Of a stretch of 6,701 nt of DNA, positions 5,972-6,701 are shown one piece after another. The notes beneath the pieces were generated by a model. The model searched no databases. It saw only the letters and a program-made list of their open reading frames with translations, and was not told the DNA's origin. The stretch's first letter is position 1; the number at the start of each line of letters is the position of its first letter. This stretch comes from JAAYEA01 sp012689325. GTDB lineage: Bacteria > Chloroflexota > Anaerolineae > JAAYEA01. The translations under genes were made by a program, and so were the position numbers. Location: positions 1 through 6,701 of the forward strand of contig DAITVZ010000134.1 in the NCBI GenBank assembly GCA_036841525.1, in the 5' to 3' direction.

Positions 5972-6528
5972 TCTTGGTTTTGGGGGGCGCGAGGAGCGGT
6001 AAGAGCGCCTATGCCCAGCGGCTGGCGGAGGAACTGGGAGGGCGGAAGGTGCTATTCGTAGCTACCGCCGAAGCCCGCGATAACGAGATGCGCGAGCGTA
6101 TCCGGATCCATCAGCGCGAGCGACCGGACGGCTGGGAAACCATCGAAGCGCCCATGCAGGTCAGCCGCGCCCTGGCGGATGCCAAGCCAGGGGCCTGTGT
6201 GGTCCTCTTGGATTGCGTCACACTGCTGGTGAGCAACATCATGCTGGCGCAAGGCGAGTCGCCCGAGCTTACAAAGGTCGAGCACGAGATCATGGACGAG
6301 ATGCGCGCCATTATCGCCTGGGTTAAAGAACAAGAAACGACGCTGATAGCGGTCAGTAACGAGGTTGGTGAGGGGGTGGTTCCCCCCTATCCCCTCGGAC
6401 GTATGTACCGCGACCTGTTGGGCCGCGCCAATTGCCTTTTAGCCGCACAAGCCGATCGGGTCTATATGATGTTTGCGGGCTTGCCCGTGGAACTGAAGGC
6501 ACTGATGGCAGATCACGGGCATTTCTGA
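5959..6528 (+). CDS. cobU: Bifunctional adenosylcobinamide kinase / adenosylcobinamide-phosphate guanylyltransferase CobU (CobP)
   Basis: This 189-residue protein has the family's usual length of about 180-190. It phosphorylates adenosylcobinamide and then transfers GMP from GTP to give AdoCbi-GDP, the substrate of CobS. The Walker A loop is LGGARSGKS at 8-16. The segment RIRIHQRERPDGWETIE (47-63) holds His51, which corresponds to the guanylylated His46 of Salmonella CobU. LLDCVTLLVSN at 83-93 carries the Asp of the Walker B-like strand, and VSNEVGEGVVP at 132-142 is a family signature. The ATG at 5959 follows AGGAG (5947-5951, 7-base gap), and the Walker A position fits. The same frame is open from ATG 5848, but that extension lies over the cbiP tail and has no family character. 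It is intact and accepts cobinamide directly, so it bypasses CbiZ-CbiB. Confidence 0.97.
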   Translation: MAELILVLGGARSGKSAYAQRLAEELGGRKVLFVATAEARDNEMRERIRIHQRERPDGWETIEAPMQVSRALADAKPGACVVLLDCVTLLVSNIMLAQGESPELTKVEHEIMDEMRAIIAWVKEQETTLIAVSNEVGEGVVPPYPLGRMYRDLLGRANCLLAAQADRVYMMFAGLPVELKALMADHGHF

Positions 6529-6701
6529 TAGCTCTTGCTCTCATTAGGCTTGAATAACAGTAATGGTGGATTCCAGATGGTGTTCACGCTCTCACTCAAC
6601 ATAGCACCTCCCAGGTGAACGCACTGCAGCATGTTTGCAGAAACAGTGCAGGTTGTAGGGGAAAGGGAGTCTCCTGGACAGTGACCTGAGGAGTACCTTG
6701 A
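6529..6701. other. Intergenic sequence downstream of cobU with weak hairpins, no gene seen
   Basis: This stretch is lower in GC than the operon and has no open frame with family character on either strand. It contains CACCT-ccc-AGGTG (6605-6617), a 5-bp stem with a 3-base loop. It also has GCACTG (6621-6626) opposite CAGTGC (6644-6649), and CTCCT (6671-6675) opposite AGGAG (6689-6693). None is followed by a T-run, so none qualifies as an intrinsic terminator. They might be part of a leader continuing past the window. I cannot assign a function. Confidence 0.35.

Noticed and set aside
6650..6701. Possible cobalamin riboswitch at the window end
   Set aside because: The purine-rich GGGGAAAGGGAG stretch vaguely recalls the element, but no B12 box or paired core could be laid out, and the window ends before any following gene.

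Overview
The window is one strand-uniform cobalamin (vitamin B12) locus. It covers the lower part of the pathway: nucleotide-loop assembly plus cobinamide salvage. The DNA is GC-rich, genes are packed head to tail with ATGA-type overlaps, and all real genes are on the + strand. A cbiZ-type cobinamide amidohydrolase sits beside cobT, cobS, cbiB, a HisC-like cobD, cobC and cobU. That combination, and the protein style, resembles B12 salvage clusters of Chloroflexota. This is an inference from gene content and remembered family sequences, not a database match, and the phylum is only moderately likely.

Layout. Positions 1-277 hold a truncated, decayed N-terminal piece of cobyrinate a,c-diamide synthase (cbiA), cut by the window start. 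It runs at about 175-240 into the decayed C-terminal half of a PduX-like L-threonine kinase (about 237-668). Then follow intact cobT (665-1723), cobS (1723-2481), cbiZ (2466-3119) and cbiB (3116-4069). Next is a broken cobD (4066-5111), whose internal deletion removes the PLP-binding Asp/Tyr block. Intact cobC (5099-5713) follows, then a start codon joined to the C-terminal tail of cobyric acid synthase (cbiP/cobQ, 5710-5971), then intact cobU (5959-6528). The last 173 bases hold no gene I can support, only weak hairpins.

How the genes work together. CobU phosphorylates adenosylcobinamide and guanylylates it to AdoCbi-GDP. CobT makes alpha-ribazole phosphate from a lower-ligand base. CobS joins the two in the membrane, and CobC removes the phosphate. 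CbiZ cleaves (pseudo)cobinamide to cobyric acid, and CbiB re-attaches an aminopropanol-type phosphate. The usual source of that phosphate is PduX (threonine kinase) followed by CobD (threonine-phosphate decarboxylase), and both are broken here. The two glutamine-dependent amidation enzymes for making cobyric acid de novo, CbiA and CbiP, are also remnants.

The main point of interest is this selective decay. Four genes are eroded (cbiA, pduX-like, cobD, cbiP), while six genes of the same operon keep full-length frames with their key motifs. The ancestral order was probably cbiA-pduX-cobT-cobS-cbiZ-cbiB-cobD-cobC-cbiP-cobU. Either the organism moved from cobyric acid synthesis towards salvage, or this is a decaying paralogous copy of a cluster that is intact elsewhere. 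I did not find a wholly new system in the window.
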